NCBI GenBank assembly: GCA_034509735.1
Contig: JACGWO010000005.1
Location: 36,610,479 to 36,674,478 of the forward strand
Length of the DNA stretch: 64,000 nt
Reading direction: 5' to 3'
Origin: Sesamum alatum
Lineage: Eukaryota > Streptophyta > Magnoliopsida > Lamiales > Pedaliaceae
Shown here in pieces: positions 1 through 12,343 of this stretch. Both the position numbers and the translations under genes were made by a program. The notes under the pieces were generated by a model. The model was not told where the DNA came from, did no database searches, and saw only the letters and a list, made by a program, of their open reading frames with translations. Position 1 is the first letter of the stretch. Every line of letters begins with the position of its first letter.

Positions 1-742
1 ATATTCCTATATATATGTTTGTAGTTATAAGAGAATAAATATTCAAATATATATAGGGAGAGGTTAACATCATTACATTTTTTCCCTTATATGTAAGTAC
101 AAAACTATTAGGGTAAATTACATCTACCTCGTTTGAGGTGACATAATTACGAATACCCCTCATTGTTTAAAAAATTATAAATATCCCCTTGAGGTTTGTA
201 ATTTTTCAACCAAAGGCCTAAAATTGACCATTGTGCCCTTGATTTTTCTTTTTAAATTGTAGAAAAATCAGCCAAGGCATTTTGCATTATTAACTACTCC
301 GTGTAAAAAACTTAAAATTTCTCCCTGCGAATTGTAGTCCAAAAAAATTCAAAGAATTTTAAAAATGAAATAAAATGCATAAGGGCATTTTGGTTAGTTC
401 ACCCATAAAAATGGATGAAAATGGGTTATTTGTAGACGGTTACAAATCTCAAGGGGGTATTTGTCATTTTTCAAACAAAGAGGGGGTATTTATAATTATG
501 TCAAACCTCATAGAGGTAGCTGTAATTTACCCAAACTATTATATAAAATGTTAAATAAAGATTAAAATTGAAAATTTATGTAACTTTTTTGCTAACTTCA
601 GTATTTTTTGTCCAAACTATAGTGAAAGGAGGTCATGTAGAAACGGTGAACTTTCGGAAGGGATGTAAGTATAATTTTTGAAATTTATTTGGGGGAAAGT
701 GTAACTTAACATTTTAAGAGAGAATCTAATTGTAATTAACCC
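1..742. mobile_element. Foldback MULE-like MITE (family B), cut by the window edge and interrupted by a second MITE
   Basis: The right part (543-742) matches the right half of the intact copy at 29394-29891, including the stretch reading aaaatttatgtaac and the terminal GTAATTAACCC. The left part (about 1-110) matches the centre of that copy. The left terminus lies outside the window. The element is split at 111-532 by a family A MITE. No coding capacity is visible. Confidence 0.7.
111..532 (+). mobile_element. MULE-like MITE family A, copy 1
   Basis: This 422-bp element starts GGGTAAATTAC and ends GTAATTTACCC. Its imperfect terminal inverted repeats are about 90 bp long and contain the gaggttt...aattacaaatacccc motif in both arms. 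The flanks are perfect 9-bp duplications AAACTATTA (102-110 and 533-541), the length known for Mutator-like elements. It sits inside the family B element, whose intact copy reads continuously across this point. Strand is an arbitrary label: '+' means the left arm is followed by the accaaaggcct segment. Confidence 0.85.
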
Positions 743-931
743 TATTAATTATGTTAATTTGTTTATATGTATATAGATCTTTTTTCCGCCGATTTGTGGG
801 GCATAAATAAATTAATGAGGGTTGTGAAAAATGAAGTTGTAACAAGCTAACTGCAAACTTAGTTGAAACATATAGTAAATTGAAATTACTAATATCATGC
901 ATTAAATTTCCATTGCTATATGAAAGAAGTA

Positions 932-1305
932 GGGAAAATTGCATTTTATGTTCCATAATTTACACCATTTTTTATTTTGGTCTCATTAATTTTTGACGTA
1001 ACAATTTTAGTCTCACAAGTCCACAAACATTGCAATTTTAGTCTTATTGACAAAATCCCTTAAAAAACATTGCAATTTTAGTCTCATAAGTCCACAAACG
1101 TTCCAATTTTAGTCCCATAAGTCCACAGATGTTGCAATTTTAGTCTCATACACGTGCTCCTTCCGTTAACATTTTAACGGATTTCATCAATGGAACTAAA
1201 ATTGCAACATTTTTTGACTTATGGGACTAAAATTGCTACATCAAAAATTAATGGGATCAAAATCACATACAATGTAAGTTATGGAACATAAAATGCAATT
1301 TTCCC
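932..1305. mobile_element. Palindromic MULE-like MITE family C, copy 1
   Basis: This 374-bp element starts GGGAAAATTGCATTTTA and ends with the inverse. Nearly the whole element folds back on itself: tttggtctcattaattttt on the left answers aaaaattaatgggatcaaaa on the right. It is flanked by perfect 10-bp duplications GAAAGAAGTA (922-931, 1306-1315). Inside are short tandem units of the type aattttagtctcataagtcc. It is non-coding. Confidence 0.85.
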
Positions 1306-1879
1306 GAAAGAAGTACTTTAGTATTGTGTTAAAAGTTCTTGCCCTTAATTTTTACATCGAAATCATATTTGATGGGGTTAAACAGTTCAAAAACTTTCAA
1401 TAATAATTTTGTCAAGCAGGAATCCAAGAATAGCGTCATAGGATAAGAATTTGTGTCTTTTTAAATATACTAGAAAGCATGACGTGCGATGCGTGTATAA
1501 ATATATTTTTAAAAGTAAATATATCATTTATGTTAAGTTTATGATATTATTCTTTTTTTTATAGAAACATTAGTATTGTACAATTATATTTTCAAACAAA
1601 TTGATAATAATTATTTAAATTGATAAAGAAATTATTCAATTGATCTATTATTTGTAATTCACTTTCTAAATTTCATTGGTACTATTGAATAAAAAGATAT
1701 TCTCCAAAATTGAAATTTTGTATTTCGTATATTCACTAATGATTATTTCATTATTATGTATCAAACCAATTAATATGAAAATATAAAATAATGATATTCA
1801 AAAAATTAATATTAAAATAAAAATAATTAGTCAAAGCTCCTTATCTTGGATAGAAGAAATTCTAATGTAATAAAATAAA

Positions 1880-2360
1880 TTGATCAATTTTTGTAGGTTT
1901 TATTAGTCTACATTCTGTTGTTTAGTTTTGTTTTATATTTTGTTACATCTTGTATGTGTGTATTGTATGTTTTCTTTTACTACTATATTTGAATGTCATT
2001 TATTTTTAGTTTATTGATACTATTACAAACTAATTATTTATTGACTATTGTTATTAAACTATAATCAAATTGGACTATAGTACCAATATTTGTATTATAA
2101 TATCCTGTAATGTATCTTAGTCATATTTCAGTATCTACTTTTTTATATTGTCAAAGCATTATTTACATGCTTTATTAACTTCTAAAATTTGAAATATTAT
2201 TGCATAAAATTTTAATTTTCACCTTTATAAAAGAAACAATAAATGTAAAAGTAAAACATTCAAGATTATCTAATACTAAAAAAATCAAGTTCTAAAAGAT
2301 TCACTCAATAGTTGAATTTTCATGAGCAATTTCAATTTAATAATATTCTAGTATATCAAT
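1880..2360. repeat. Internal direct repeat, unit 1
   Basis: The stretch starting tgatcaatttttgtaggtt and ending near atttcaatttaataatatt recurs at about 3200-3835 in the same orientation and order (aggttttatt, tatgttttcttttac, actcaatagttgaattttca). The copies are diverged by substitutions and indels. Confidence 0.75.
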
Positions 2361-2662
2361 TTTTATTCTCTTTAGTACTCATGCTTTTTAAACTTTTAAG
2401 TTATTTTTATAATTATTACTGGAAAAATATCTTAATCTCATTGGCTTATTTATTTATTATCTTTTGTTCTAATTTCAACATAATTAACTCAATTTTTATT
2501 TATTATTTTATTGTACTAAGTTTTTTCTCAAAATTTATTAATTTTATTAATATGAAAATATAATTTTACTAATGTTTTAGTATATAATTATTTTAAAATT
2601 TTATACTTTTAATTGTTATTGTGTTATATTTACTCACCATTTGACTTTTCTTATTTTCATAA

Positions 2663-2830
2663 GGGGAAAATAGCATTTTTCAGTTCGTAACTTAGGTCCT
2701 TTCCATTTTAATTTGGTCCATTGATTTTGGAATTTTCGCTTTCGGTTCCGTAAATATTAAAAAATATCAATTTTGGTTCCATAACACATTTCCCTCTGGA
2801 TATTCAAAAGAAAATGCCATGTGGGCGTTA
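2663..2830. repeat. Degenerate family C-like MITE fragment
   Basis: The text ggggaaaatagcattttt followed by attttaatttggtcca and caattttggttccata is the phrase set of family C. No matching right terminus is visible, so this is a fragment. Confidence 0.4.
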
Positions 2831-3199
2831 AGTGTATAATAGTATAAGAGGACCAAATATTACAACTTTTATGCACCTTTTAAAGCATAAATAGATATAT
2901 ATGTCTCGTTAGGACCTACAATTATATTAGTTAATTTACTACTCAATAAGATTAGGTTTTAAATTAAATTATTTATTATATTACTATTTATACTCTTTTT
3001 CAATGTCAATGTTTTGAGGGTGCAAGGAGAGGGACATGGTATTTCTAGCCTATTAATATTGAAATATAAATTAATTAGCTCTTTTTTAAATTTTCAATAG
3101 CACTTCTAATTTAATCGGATTGATAATTTTTATGGTAATTAAATTTTGATACTTATTCGTCATTCCATTTTATTCGAAATTCCATTTTAATAAAATTGA

Positions 3200-3835
3200 T
3201 CAATTTTTTATTCGTAGGTTTTATTGTGGCTCTTTGCTATTGTTTGATTTTGATATATTATGTTTGTGTATGTAATATGTTTTCTTTTACTATATTTTGA
3301 GTGTCGTTGATTTTTAATTTATTGATATTAAATGATTACAAACTAATTATTTATTGAATGTTATTATAAAAATATACTTTAATTGGACAATATTGCCAAT
3401 ATTTTGTATTGTAAGATCCTAATGTTAATTATATTTCAGTATCAACTTTTAAATATTGTCAAAGTATTATCTACATGATTTATTACCTTCTAATTTTTGA
3501 AATATTATTGTGTAAAATATTATTTTTTTGCCTTTATATTGCAATTTTTAACTCTCTATATTTTTAGTTTAACTTCTTAATCTTATTTTCATATGCATCG
3601 ATTGCTATAATCTAATTCTTATTCAATAATATATTATGTTACAATTTAATTTATTATGTCACATTTGTTGTTGTAATACTTTTATTCTATTAATTAATAT
3701 AAAAAAATAATAGATGTAAAAGTAAAGCATTCAGGATTATTTAATAATAAATAAATCAAGTACTAAGAGATTAACTCAATAGTTGAATTTTCACAAGCAA
3801 TTTCAATTTAATAATATCATATCCATATATCAATT
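3200..3835. repeat. Internal direct repeat, unit 2
   Basis: This is the second copy of the block at 1880-2360, about 1.3-1.5 kb downstream. It has an extra AT-rich segment around 3540-3700. Together the units suggest a segmental duplication inside one AT-rich element. Confidence 0.75.
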
Positions 3836-4436
3836 TTAATTTGTAATTAAATTTTTATATTTATTTATTATATATATATATTTACGTTTAGATTAGTATT
3901 TTATATATTATCCATGTGTAGTTTATTTTAAATTTTAATCTATCATGGTAAATTAAAACTTTCTTAATATAATTAAGATTTCTTCTAGAAAAGTAATTGT
4001 GTTGAAATATTATTTGACATATTATTATTTTTTTAGTTGAATATGTTATTCATTCTCTATGTAGTTTAGAACAATTAAGACTCTTAAATATTTTTCTTAT
4101 AGAATTTTATTTTTTCTATAACTAATTTATAATATAATTTTTTGTGAATGTTATTAAAATTTAATGAGTGACAGGTCTGTGTAATTGGGCTCATTCATGA
4201 TTCACGATTAGAAGCAGGTTATTAAAATTATGTGTAATTGGATTCATTCATGACTTATGATTTATGTTTTTTATCCTAAATTTATATGGAGGAGGTTTAG
4301 GATATTTATAATTCTAAATTGTTAAAAATTCCAAATAATATAATAATTAATAATATTTAAATATTGGTATATTTATCCATTCACATGGAAAACAAACAAC
4401 TTGAATATTCACATATTTATATAGAATATAGATATA

Positions 4437-5235
4437 AAGAAGGAGTGTTTGAGTCTAGAGCTAGCTTTACATATAAAAAACAGAGGCATGCATTTTGCTT
4501 CCGAACGGATGATGAGGCAAGTGAATTTCCAAAATAAGTTTAATTTTAAAATTAAAAAGAAAAAAATGGATAGCCAAATGTCAGGTACCTATTTAAATCG
4601 GGGACTCAATAGTCGGGTACCCAAAAACTTCGGGTTGGAATCAAGTAGCTAAAAGAGCTACCCGAAAGTTTGGGTGTCCGAACCGACGCTCACCCCTAAT
4701 TCAAAATATTAAAATTTAGCTTTTCGATTTCACTTTTACTCTAAGCGAACTCTAACTTAAGTATCATAGTATTTTAAAGGGCATCGTCCTAATAAATTTA
4801 ACAAATTGTATTGCAGATCAAACTATCCTTCTGAATCGAGAACCAGTTCCAGATCAAAGATTATTTCATAGCAAAATTACAAAATATTTAAATTCTAACA
4901 TGAAAACAAGAAATATTATTGACATGCGCAAAGTTCACTTAAGAAAAATGAGGCAAAATTTGAATCCAAATTCATTTGTGAAATGATTACTATTATACCC
5001 ATTTTTGAAACTTCAAATTCAAATTTCTATAAAGGCCAAAAACTAATTTTAGTACAATTCATAGGTATTTCTTCAACTATCATTTCAGTACAATTCATAC
5101 GTATTTCACATCTCTATACAGCAAATGCACATACAATTACAGGAATTTAAGACCTCCAGAAGGAGGAGAATTATTACTAACCAATGAAAAATATCATTGC
5201 AAAGCATAGTACTAAATATGCCGATGCCAAAAAAA
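4437..5235. other. Intergenic, no gene seen
   Basis: Only short low-complexity stretches are present. A small inverted pair (cccaaaaacttcgggt and acccgaaagtttgggt, about 4619-4674) could form a hairpin. The 67-residue ORF at 4449-4652 has no recognisable feature. The last ~100 bases are the 3' flank of the fibrillin gene; no canonical AATAAA was found on the minus strand there. Confidence 0.6.
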
Positions 5236-8110
5236 TTACGAAATAACGAAAACCCTCAGCTCGTCCCGGTCTCCTCGGGTGATACGTGTGTCCGAGTCTA
5301 GATATGTAACTTCAAACTCACCACTTCTTGTGTCGGATGGCGGCCTTAACGAATCTGGTAAACGGGGAAGATCCAGGGGTGGCAGTTGCGACAAGTTTCC
5401 TGTGGTCTTCACGGTTGTTTTCTCGAATGTTATCTTTATCTTGCTACTTCCTGTCCACGTTCACGATGAGTTGTTCTTAGGAAGTAATGGGATGCGGGGT
5501 TTTAGGACAATTACAGTTATTCGTGTGATGTGGTATATGTGGAATTCAATATACATAGATGTTTGTGATTGTTCTGAACTCAAGGTCACCAAGAACATGA
5601 AGATGTAAAGAAACCATTTAAGCCAAAAACTGAAGGAGAAAAATACTAACCTATGAGTTCAAATTTGTGGGCTAAAGTGGCAGTAACTTCAATAGGCGGC
5701 AAAGGCCATGGCGCACCTAATTCCAGCTCGACTATGTTGTCGAAGTCTTTGCTAAAGATGTCAATTCTTTGAAACACCTGATCAAGAACAACGATAATAG
5801 GAGATTCAAGTATACATTTAAATGATTACTCCAGAAAACTACTACCATTCTGTAGTGATTGCTTGAGCAAGTACACATTGCTTCACTCAGTCGTACCTGG
5901 CCAAGAGTTATAGGAAGAAGTCTCCCGGTGGGTGGCCCAGGACGGCTACCTCCAAGAGTCCGAGATGAAAATGCACTGCTGTAGATCAATTTCCACCTGC
6001 CTTGTAGTTTATCAAGGTCACCCGACAGATCTACCAGACCTCCAGCAGACTCGAGCTCCTTTGCTGCAGCCTCGGCTTTCCGCAGATCATCTTCACTCGC
6101 AGCAAGACCTCTATTTAACCCAGAGACGGCACTCTGCAATCGTAGCCACAGTACATTAAAACCATGGCCCATATTCTTCAATGTATTACGATAAATACAG
6201 AAGTAATAAAATTGATTTTTCAGGAGAAGAAAGCAGTTGCAGATTGAGATCAACTCTTGATTTTAAGGATACTGGGACATCCGTTCGTCCAGATCTCAAC
6301 AAAACATTCAACGGGCAAGTGATTTGAAGCTACATATGCATATATATCGCGTCACTCACCAGAAATCTCATCTAGTCTCTGTAAAAAGCTGAGAGAAGGA
6401 GGACTATCCAAGTAACTAGTGTCCTAGTTACTCTAGTCTGTCATACACTTAAACATGACTTCGTATTTCCTAAATACTGTCCAATACAGCAACACCTCGT
6501 AGGTGATTTTCCGATGTTCACTTAGGATTTCTTAACAATTATGCCAAGGAAAACAGAAATTTTAGTTCAAAAAGGTGATTGATTGAGCAAAGAAGTCAAC
6601 CAAATGATAAACCTCCTTTTAAGAGAAAACCACTATTGTTCTTTGCTAGCACGGTAGGTTCTTCAGACATCTTTGTTCCCCAATCTTGGTATAGCTCCAA
6701 TAAAACCACACAACTGCAGAGCTCGAGGTAGATGCTGACTAAACTACCAGAGAGGATGAGAGTACGATAATCAATTCCACCATTTTACAGCCTCATAACC
6801 CCACTTGTGTGGCGACTCCTTACTTCTTACATGATCGTTGCAGTCAAACATTGTTATTTTTCCAGTACTTAAGGTTGGGCAATATCTAACAACTAGCAGT
6901 TCTGTCTTATAGCCATACCTTCATGACGATGCAAGAAAGTTGCTTATATGAAAACCATAAGACCAAACACAAACCTATCCTTAAACTGTAGAATACCATT
7001 TCATTCTCTGGGATATGCTTGGCCCATATATAAGATATAAGAGCAAGATCTTGGAAACAGGTCTGCATACACGGTCCAGGAAAGAGTATCTGAGGGAAGA
7101 AAATCAATGTCACTGTACCACTTCTACGCATTTACTCATACAAAATATTTTCTTCATCTAAAATCTCATACTAATGGGCCACATCCTATACAGGCGAAAG
7201 GCGAAGAGAACACATCTTCATGAAATAATCAGTCTCTGCAGACGAACAGATATCTGACCAGATAAGATTTGGTCACAAACAAGTTGTCAATTTCCAGACA
7301 ACATAAGAGAATGTTGTTTAAGGGAATACCATTTTAAATAAGGTGTTCTCTTCCAAATACCAAGCTAAATACATCATTACACATTCCAAAACAATCGAAT
7401 TGAATGTACCACCTTGAGCTACAACTATTAGCAATTCCGAGACGCCCAACAGCTACCCTTAGAAGCATGGACAGTGATGAATTTTTGTACAATTGGCAAC
7501 AATTATACAAAACCATTGCAAACATAAACAAGCAAATTTCAAGGAAATACATTTGCAGAACGACAATTAATGAACAAACTACAGAATTGCAACACACTAA
7601 GTCCAGCAATCAACAACATAAAAACTCAATCCCACAAATGAACAACCCCTCTTCAGACAACCAAGAATCGAGAAGCCCACCAAGAACTAATGCAAATCAA
7701 CCACAACCCACCTCAGAAATCAATAAGCAAGTGGAGATAAACTAGAAACAGAACCAAAAAAACCAACTTGAAAAGAAAAAGAAGAGAGAATCAGAAGCAA
7801 AAAGAAAACAGAACCAAATTCATACCAACAACTTCAACTTAAGCGACCCAATGAGGTCATCTTTCGACGCTTTACTCTCAGGCGGCTCAATAAATGTGAC
7901 TTCACTAGAAGATGATCGGCAGATAAGACCTTTCTTCAAACTGCAGTTTCTTCCGCGGTGAAAAGAGGGGTAAAGTTTCTGAATTCTTGAAAAGTCAGCT
8001 GTGGCAGAAGCAGAGGTTGAAGGAGTGTTTGATGATGAAGATGGGGAAAGCGACGGCAGTGATTGATGGTGAGGGAGTGGAAGAGATGCGAGGTGAAGTA
8101 GAGAAGCCAT
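5236..8110 (-). CDS. FBN6: Plastid-lipid-associated protein / fibrillin, FBN6 (PAP6) type
   Basis: Four exons on the minus strand, 8110-7826, 6133-5897, 5777-5651 and 5450-5236, splice in frame at GT-AG sites to a 287-residue protein. Residues 1 to about 65 are Ser/Pro/Leu-rich and basic, a plausible chloroplast transit peptide. The PAP/fibrillin domain runs from about 85 to the end with hallmark blocks SAVSGLNRG, LDKLQGRWKLIYSSAFSSR, LGAPWPLPP, KITFEKTTVKT and a C-terminal RITRGDRDELRVFVIS. Fibrillins are lipocalin-like proteins of plastoglobules and thylakoids that handle lipophilic molecules. The block order and wording match Arabidopsis At5g19940 as I remember it. The start fits because ATGG follows GCC and opens the transit peptide. 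The gene stands alone; the next gene is 7.5 kb away. Family assignment is firm, subgroup 6 likely. Confidence 0.9.
6134..7825 (-). other. Long first intron of the fibrillin gene
   Basis: The donor is GTATGAAT at 7825 and the acceptor GATTGCAG at 6134. This 1.7-kb intron carries no family A-C MITE, unlike the intergenic DNA around the gene. Several short ORFs in it (for example at 7404-7745) are chance ORFs. Confidence 0.75.
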
Positions 8111-8534
8111 GGCTATGCCTGTGAGTTCAAAGAAAATTGATCAAGTGATGGTTGTTGCGTGAGTTGTGATTGGTGGTGGTGCACTTGTGTGGAATGCACC
8201 GGAAACATAGTTCATGGACCCGATTTTCAGTGATGGATGGATGGGAAGAGTGCAACGTCGGTTCCAAATATCATGTGGGACTACAAAATTTGTGTGACAC
8301 CTTATTATTTATCTTGTGTTTATTTTGTTTAAAATATGTGCAATGGATCTTATTTCTGTCTATATATGTCGATTCAATCATAAAAACAAATTATTTTTAT
8401 AAATATCTACGGATATTTGTTAGGTAATCCAGGTAAAGCAGGTTGTGGAGGTGTTTATCGAAACTCATCGAGTAAATTTGTTTATGCATTCTCCACGTCA
8501 ATTGGAATACACTCGAACATGATTGATATGCTGG
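8111..8534. other. Upstream flank of the fibrillin gene
   Basis: This holds the promoter and 5' leader of the minus-strand fibrillin. No clear TATA box was found in the first 150 bases upstream of its ATG. The 85-residue ORF at 8170-8427 has no recognisable feature. Confidence 0.5.
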
Positions 8535-9709
8535 TGTAAAATGGATTTTCGTGTACTTGAGGTTATCGAAGCAAGAAAATATTATAAATAGGGTAAATTA
8601 TAGTTACCTCTCATGAGATTTGGTATAATTATAAATATTCTCTTGTTGTTTGAAAAATTATAAATACTCCCTGAGGTTTGTAACCGTCTAACAAATAATT
8701 TGTTTTCATCCATTTTTATGGGTGAGCTGACCAAAGTGCCCTTATGAAAACTGAATTATTCTTAAAAAAAAAAATTATTGTTTTTTACTATAATGTGCAT
8801 GGAGAGGTTCCTTAAATTTTTTACACAGAGGAGCAATAATGAAATTTGCCTCAGTTGATTTTTCTACAATTTCAACTAAAAATTCAAGGGCAGAATGATC
8901 AATTTCAGGCCTTTGGTTAAAAATTACAAACCTTAGGGAGGTATTTGAAAATTTTCAAACAATGAGGGGGTATTTGTAATTCTGCCAAATTCCAAGGGAG
9001 GTGTCTGTAATTTACCCTTACAAATAATTTCTTTGAATTGATTTGAGTATTTGTGGGTGCGAAATCTCTATTTGAAACCTCTGATTCTTCACTTCAAGAA
9101 CGTGATCTTGAATTTTGGCAACTTCGGAGGTGAAACTTAACGTTTGATCCCCTACGACGTTGACTTCGGCTTAGATAAGCGTTAATTTAGGGGTCGTTGA
9201 CTTGTTCTCGGATTAAATGTTATAAATTTGGAGATATTTGTCTTGAATTTAAATATTTCTTGGTGGATTTGAGGCTTTGATCTTCCGCCAAGGTGGACTT
9301 GCTTCTTGATAACGTTAGTTCGCAGGTCTTTCGACTTCTTCTCGAATCAAAAGTTGACTTTGGATGACTTTCGTGATGAACGTCTTGATTCTTGCCTTGA
9401 ACGCCGTGGATCTTCCTTAATTTGCGCTTGAGAGGATTTGAAAACTCTCTTGCTTGTCTTCAACTGTGTGTGTCGAATGAGCTTCGAGGACCCATTTATA
9501 TAGTTGTCAAAAAGGTAGAGTTGTGGTGAACTTAAAGTTTGTATTCTCCCTTTATAATTTAATTTAAAGAGATAAATACATTAAATATTTGACAAGATAT
9601 GATTGGTCAATTTTGATATTATCTCCTTAATATTTGTAATTTTCTAAAGAAATAAATATCAAAATTATTTGTCTCAATTTGATTGGAGCATAAAGTTTTG
9701 CTTGTTACA
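8535..9709 (-). repeat. 3' LTR of the Gypsy-like element (left copy), interrupted by a MITE
   Basis: It begins TGTAAAATGGATTTTCG and ends GCTTGTTACA on the plus strand. It aligns with 12458-14036 over blocks such as gatttgagtatttgtgggtg, gatgactttcg and agagttgtggtgaactt. The MITE at 8591-9017 is absent from the other LTR. Confidence 0.9.
8591..9017 (-). mobile_element. MULE-like MITE family A, copy 2, inside the left LTR
   Basis: It runs from GGGTAAATTAT to GTAATTTACCC (427 bp). The flanks are TTATAAATA (8582-8590) and TTACAAATA (9018-9026), a 9-bp duplication with one mismatch. The right LTR reads attacaaataagttcttt through this point without the insert, an internal empty site. '-' marks the orientation opposite to copy 1. 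Confidence 0.92.
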
Positions 9710-9889
9710 AATGCTCCCTCGAGACTTGTTCACGAGCATTTACTGCAACGAAGTGAAGGAGTGAACATGTCTTGAAATTGATTCTTCTTCATATGTTGTT
9801 CCTTTTTTAACATGTGACTGAACTCAAAACATAGCTCAAGCTACCTAGGTACCTCTTTGGAAGGATCAAGCCATAACGTAGTTCACTTG

Positions 9890-10489
9890 AATTTTGTTGA
9901 TAGTTTATTCTCATATCAAAAGTCTTCAAACTTGACTTTGTAGATAGTTTATACTCATATCAAGGAGTTCTTGACTTGAACTTATTTGAATTGTTGATAG
10001 TTTATTCACATATCAGGAGTCTTCAACTTGAATTTGTAGATAATTTATACTCATATCAATGAGTTTTTCAACTAAATTTATAGATAGTTTATACTCGTAT
10101 CAGGGAGTTGTTCAACTAGAATTTGTAGATAGTTTATACTCGTATCAATGAGTTCTTTAACTTAAATTTGTAGACAGTTTATACTCGTATCAAGTAGTTC
10201 TTTGACTTCAATTTGTAGATAGTTTATACTCACATCAAGGAGCTCTTCAACTAATTTTTGTCATTAGTTTATACATATCAAGGAGTTCTTCAACTTGAAT
10301 TAGTCAATAGTTTATAGATAGTTTATATTCATATTAAAGAGTTTTTCAATTAATTTTGTAGATAGTTTATACTCATATCAAGGAGTTCTTCAATTTGAAT
10401 TTGTCAATAGTTTATACTCATATCAAGGAGTATTGAGAATTATTCTTTGGAAACATTTGATTGTTTATGCTCATATCTAGGAGTATTGA

Positions 10490-10548
<59 letters not shown>

Positions 10549-10745
10549 GTGAACATCAGATAGTTTATGCTCATATCTAAGAACATTGAGATTTTTTTTT
10601 TACATTAGATAGTTTATGCTCATATCCAGGAGCTTTGAGATCTTTTTTTTGGAAATTAGATAATTTATTCTCAAATCCAGGAGCACTAAGATTTTATTTT
10701 ATTTTTTACATTAGATAGTTTATTCTCATATCTAGGAGCATTGAA
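9890..10745. repeat. Tandem repeats of about 45 bp in the retroelement interior
   Basis: About 17 diverged units contain tagtttatactcatatcaa followed by ggagttcttcaacttgaatt. Spacing is mostly 40-52 bp, with longer spacers around the CT tract. The array lies between the gag remnant and the 3' LTR. Confidence 0.85.
10493..10544. repeat. (CT)26 microsatellite
   Basis: An uninterrupted CT dinucleotide tract of 52 bases lies inside the 45-bp tandem array. It is likely polymorphic. Confidence 0.98.
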
Positions 10746-10779
10746 AATTTTCATGATTTTGCATCGTCATCAGCATCAT

Positions 10780-11870
10780 CATTGATATCATTTGAGTATT
10801 CGTCTTCTTTGCAATTGAAGCTCATTTCAATTCCATGTGTTCGAGTCGCTAGCTCTCCAAAAGTTTTTGATATTATTGTTTGAAGAATATACCAAAGTTC
10901 CCAATGCATTCCTTGGATACACATTTTTTAAGTTTCGGACAATCGATCTTTGCAATTAAGGCTCAAATTTTTTCAGCCGTTGATATCATCAATGATGGGC
11001 TCTTCCTTCCGCTAGTGTGAGTTTGTAAGCTCGATCATGCTGACTGTCCTTCTAGTATTGTAAAAATGATTGAGAAACTCTTGTTTTAATTGCCCCCAAC
11101 TGTCAACTGAGTTGGCTTTCGAGTCTGCGTACCAATCAAATGCGTTTCCCTTCAAAGATCGGACAAACTATTTTACGATGTGATCCCATAAGTCCCTGCA
11201 TTGTTGCATGTCTCAATGAAGTGAGCCACGTGTTGCTTTGGATCACCCTTGCTATCAAACTGTGGAAACTTGGGAGGTTGATAGCTGATTGGCATCTTCA
11301 AATGGTCGATTATTTGAGTGTATGGCTTTGTGTAAGTAAAGGAAGACCTTGAGGTTCCCTCGATCTTACTTCTGATGGTTCATTCAATTAATTTTTTGAG
11401 TCAATCCACTGGAATCAGTCCATCAGATGAGATTTGAAGTTCTTTTGTAGGCTTATCCTTCTTGGTATAATGTTGTTTTGTGGATGCCTCTTCTTCATCG
11501 TGAGCCTCAATTTGTTTTCCCCTGATATGGCTTGTGTCAGCGTTATTTGGCTTGTTGATCGATCTAGCAATTTGGGCATATTGGTCTTCCAATTCATTTG
11601 ACACTGGGGAATTTTGAAACTTGTCATGGAGTTTTTTAAGATGATCGTCGTGTGCTTGACATGTTTCAATAAATTTCCAACGGCATGTGTCAATGATGCA
11701 ACTTGTTCTTCTAGTGAAGTAGTTTGCATCATCATAACTGTTGCAACCTCAGCTTTTGGACTTATTGACAATGAATTATTGAGCAAATCTTTCTCAACAA
11801 TTTAGATTTCTTGCTTAGCCCCCAACTTAAGTGAAAATTTGAGGGGTAACACAATAACACCATCTTTCAT
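10780..11870 (-). pseudogene. Broken retrotransposon gag gene
   Basis: Read on the minus strand from about 11870 downwards. An N-terminal segment with EEQVASLTHAVGNLLKHVK and LEDQYAQIARSINKPN is followed by the canonical plant Gypsy gag block around 11300-11050: ISYQPPKFPQFDSKGDPKQH, then AHFIETCNNAG, and after a frameshift FVRSLKGNAFDWYADSK and FLNHFYNTRRTVSMIEL. Stop codons interrupt it after the N-terminal segment, inside the block (VK*FVRS) and again in the NS*RKEEP stretch, so it cannot make Gag. It fits the flanking LTRs in orientation. Confidence 0.88.
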
Positions 11871-11924
11871 TGCCCCCATATAATTGTTTTGTTGAGAAGA
11901 AGATTTCAAGCTTGACATTTGATA

Positions 11925-12343
11925 TTTGACTACCTCCCCTGAGGTTTGGCATAATTACAAATATCCGTCGTTGTTTGATAAATTACAAATACCCCCCTGA
12001 GGTTTGTAATTTTTAACCAAAGGCCTGAACTTGGTTGTTCTGCCCTTGAATTTTTTTATTAAAATTATAGAAAAATCAGTCGAGACAAATTTCATTATTG
12101 CTCATCGGTGTAAAAAACATAAGAAAACTCTTCCTGCGCATTGTAGTCCAAAATATTTTTAAGAATTAAATAAAAAATAATTCAATGCACAAAGAAATTT
12201 TGTCAATTCACTCATAAAAATGGATGGAAATGGATTATTTGTTAGATGGTTACAAACCTCTGGGGGGTATTTGTAATTTTTCAAACAACAAAGGGGTATT
12301 TGTAATTATGTCAAACCCCAGGGGGATAGCAGTAATTTACCCT
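11925..12343 (+). mobile_element. MULE-like MITE family A, copy 3, inside the retroelement
   Basis: The left terminus is eroded (tttgactacctcccctgagg); the right is GTAATTTACCC ending at 12343. The internal order (accaaaggcct, then gaaaaatcagtcgag, then atggatggaaatgg) matches copy 1. TATTTGA flanks both ends approximately. Confidence 0.85.

Larger units (their letters stand above)
1470..4432 (-). mobile_element. Possible AT-rich non-autonomous Helitron of about 3 kb
   Basis: On the minus strand the right end reads GCACGTCATGCTTTCTAG followed by T. This is the layout of the clearer Helitron ends at 30650 and 33452 (imperfect hairpin, short spacer, CTAG, then T). The left end, near 4432, begins A|TCTATATTCTATATAAA, resembling the TCTACACTATATATAAA starts of those copies. 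The interior is extremely AT-rich, lacks any Rep/helicase ORF and carries a long internal direct repeat. The 83-residue ORF at 2312-2563 is low-complexity and looks like chance. The boundaries are inferred from termini only. Confidence 0.45.

Noticed and set aside
2312..2563. 83-residue hydrophobic ORF resembling a small membrane protein
   Set aside because: The Phe/Ile/Tyr/Asn richness is what AT-rich DNA produces, and the related block at ~3740 does not keep the frame open.
5732..6253. 173-residue ORF as a stand-alone gene
   Set aside because: Its middle is fibrillin exon 2; both ends run into introns at clear splice sites.
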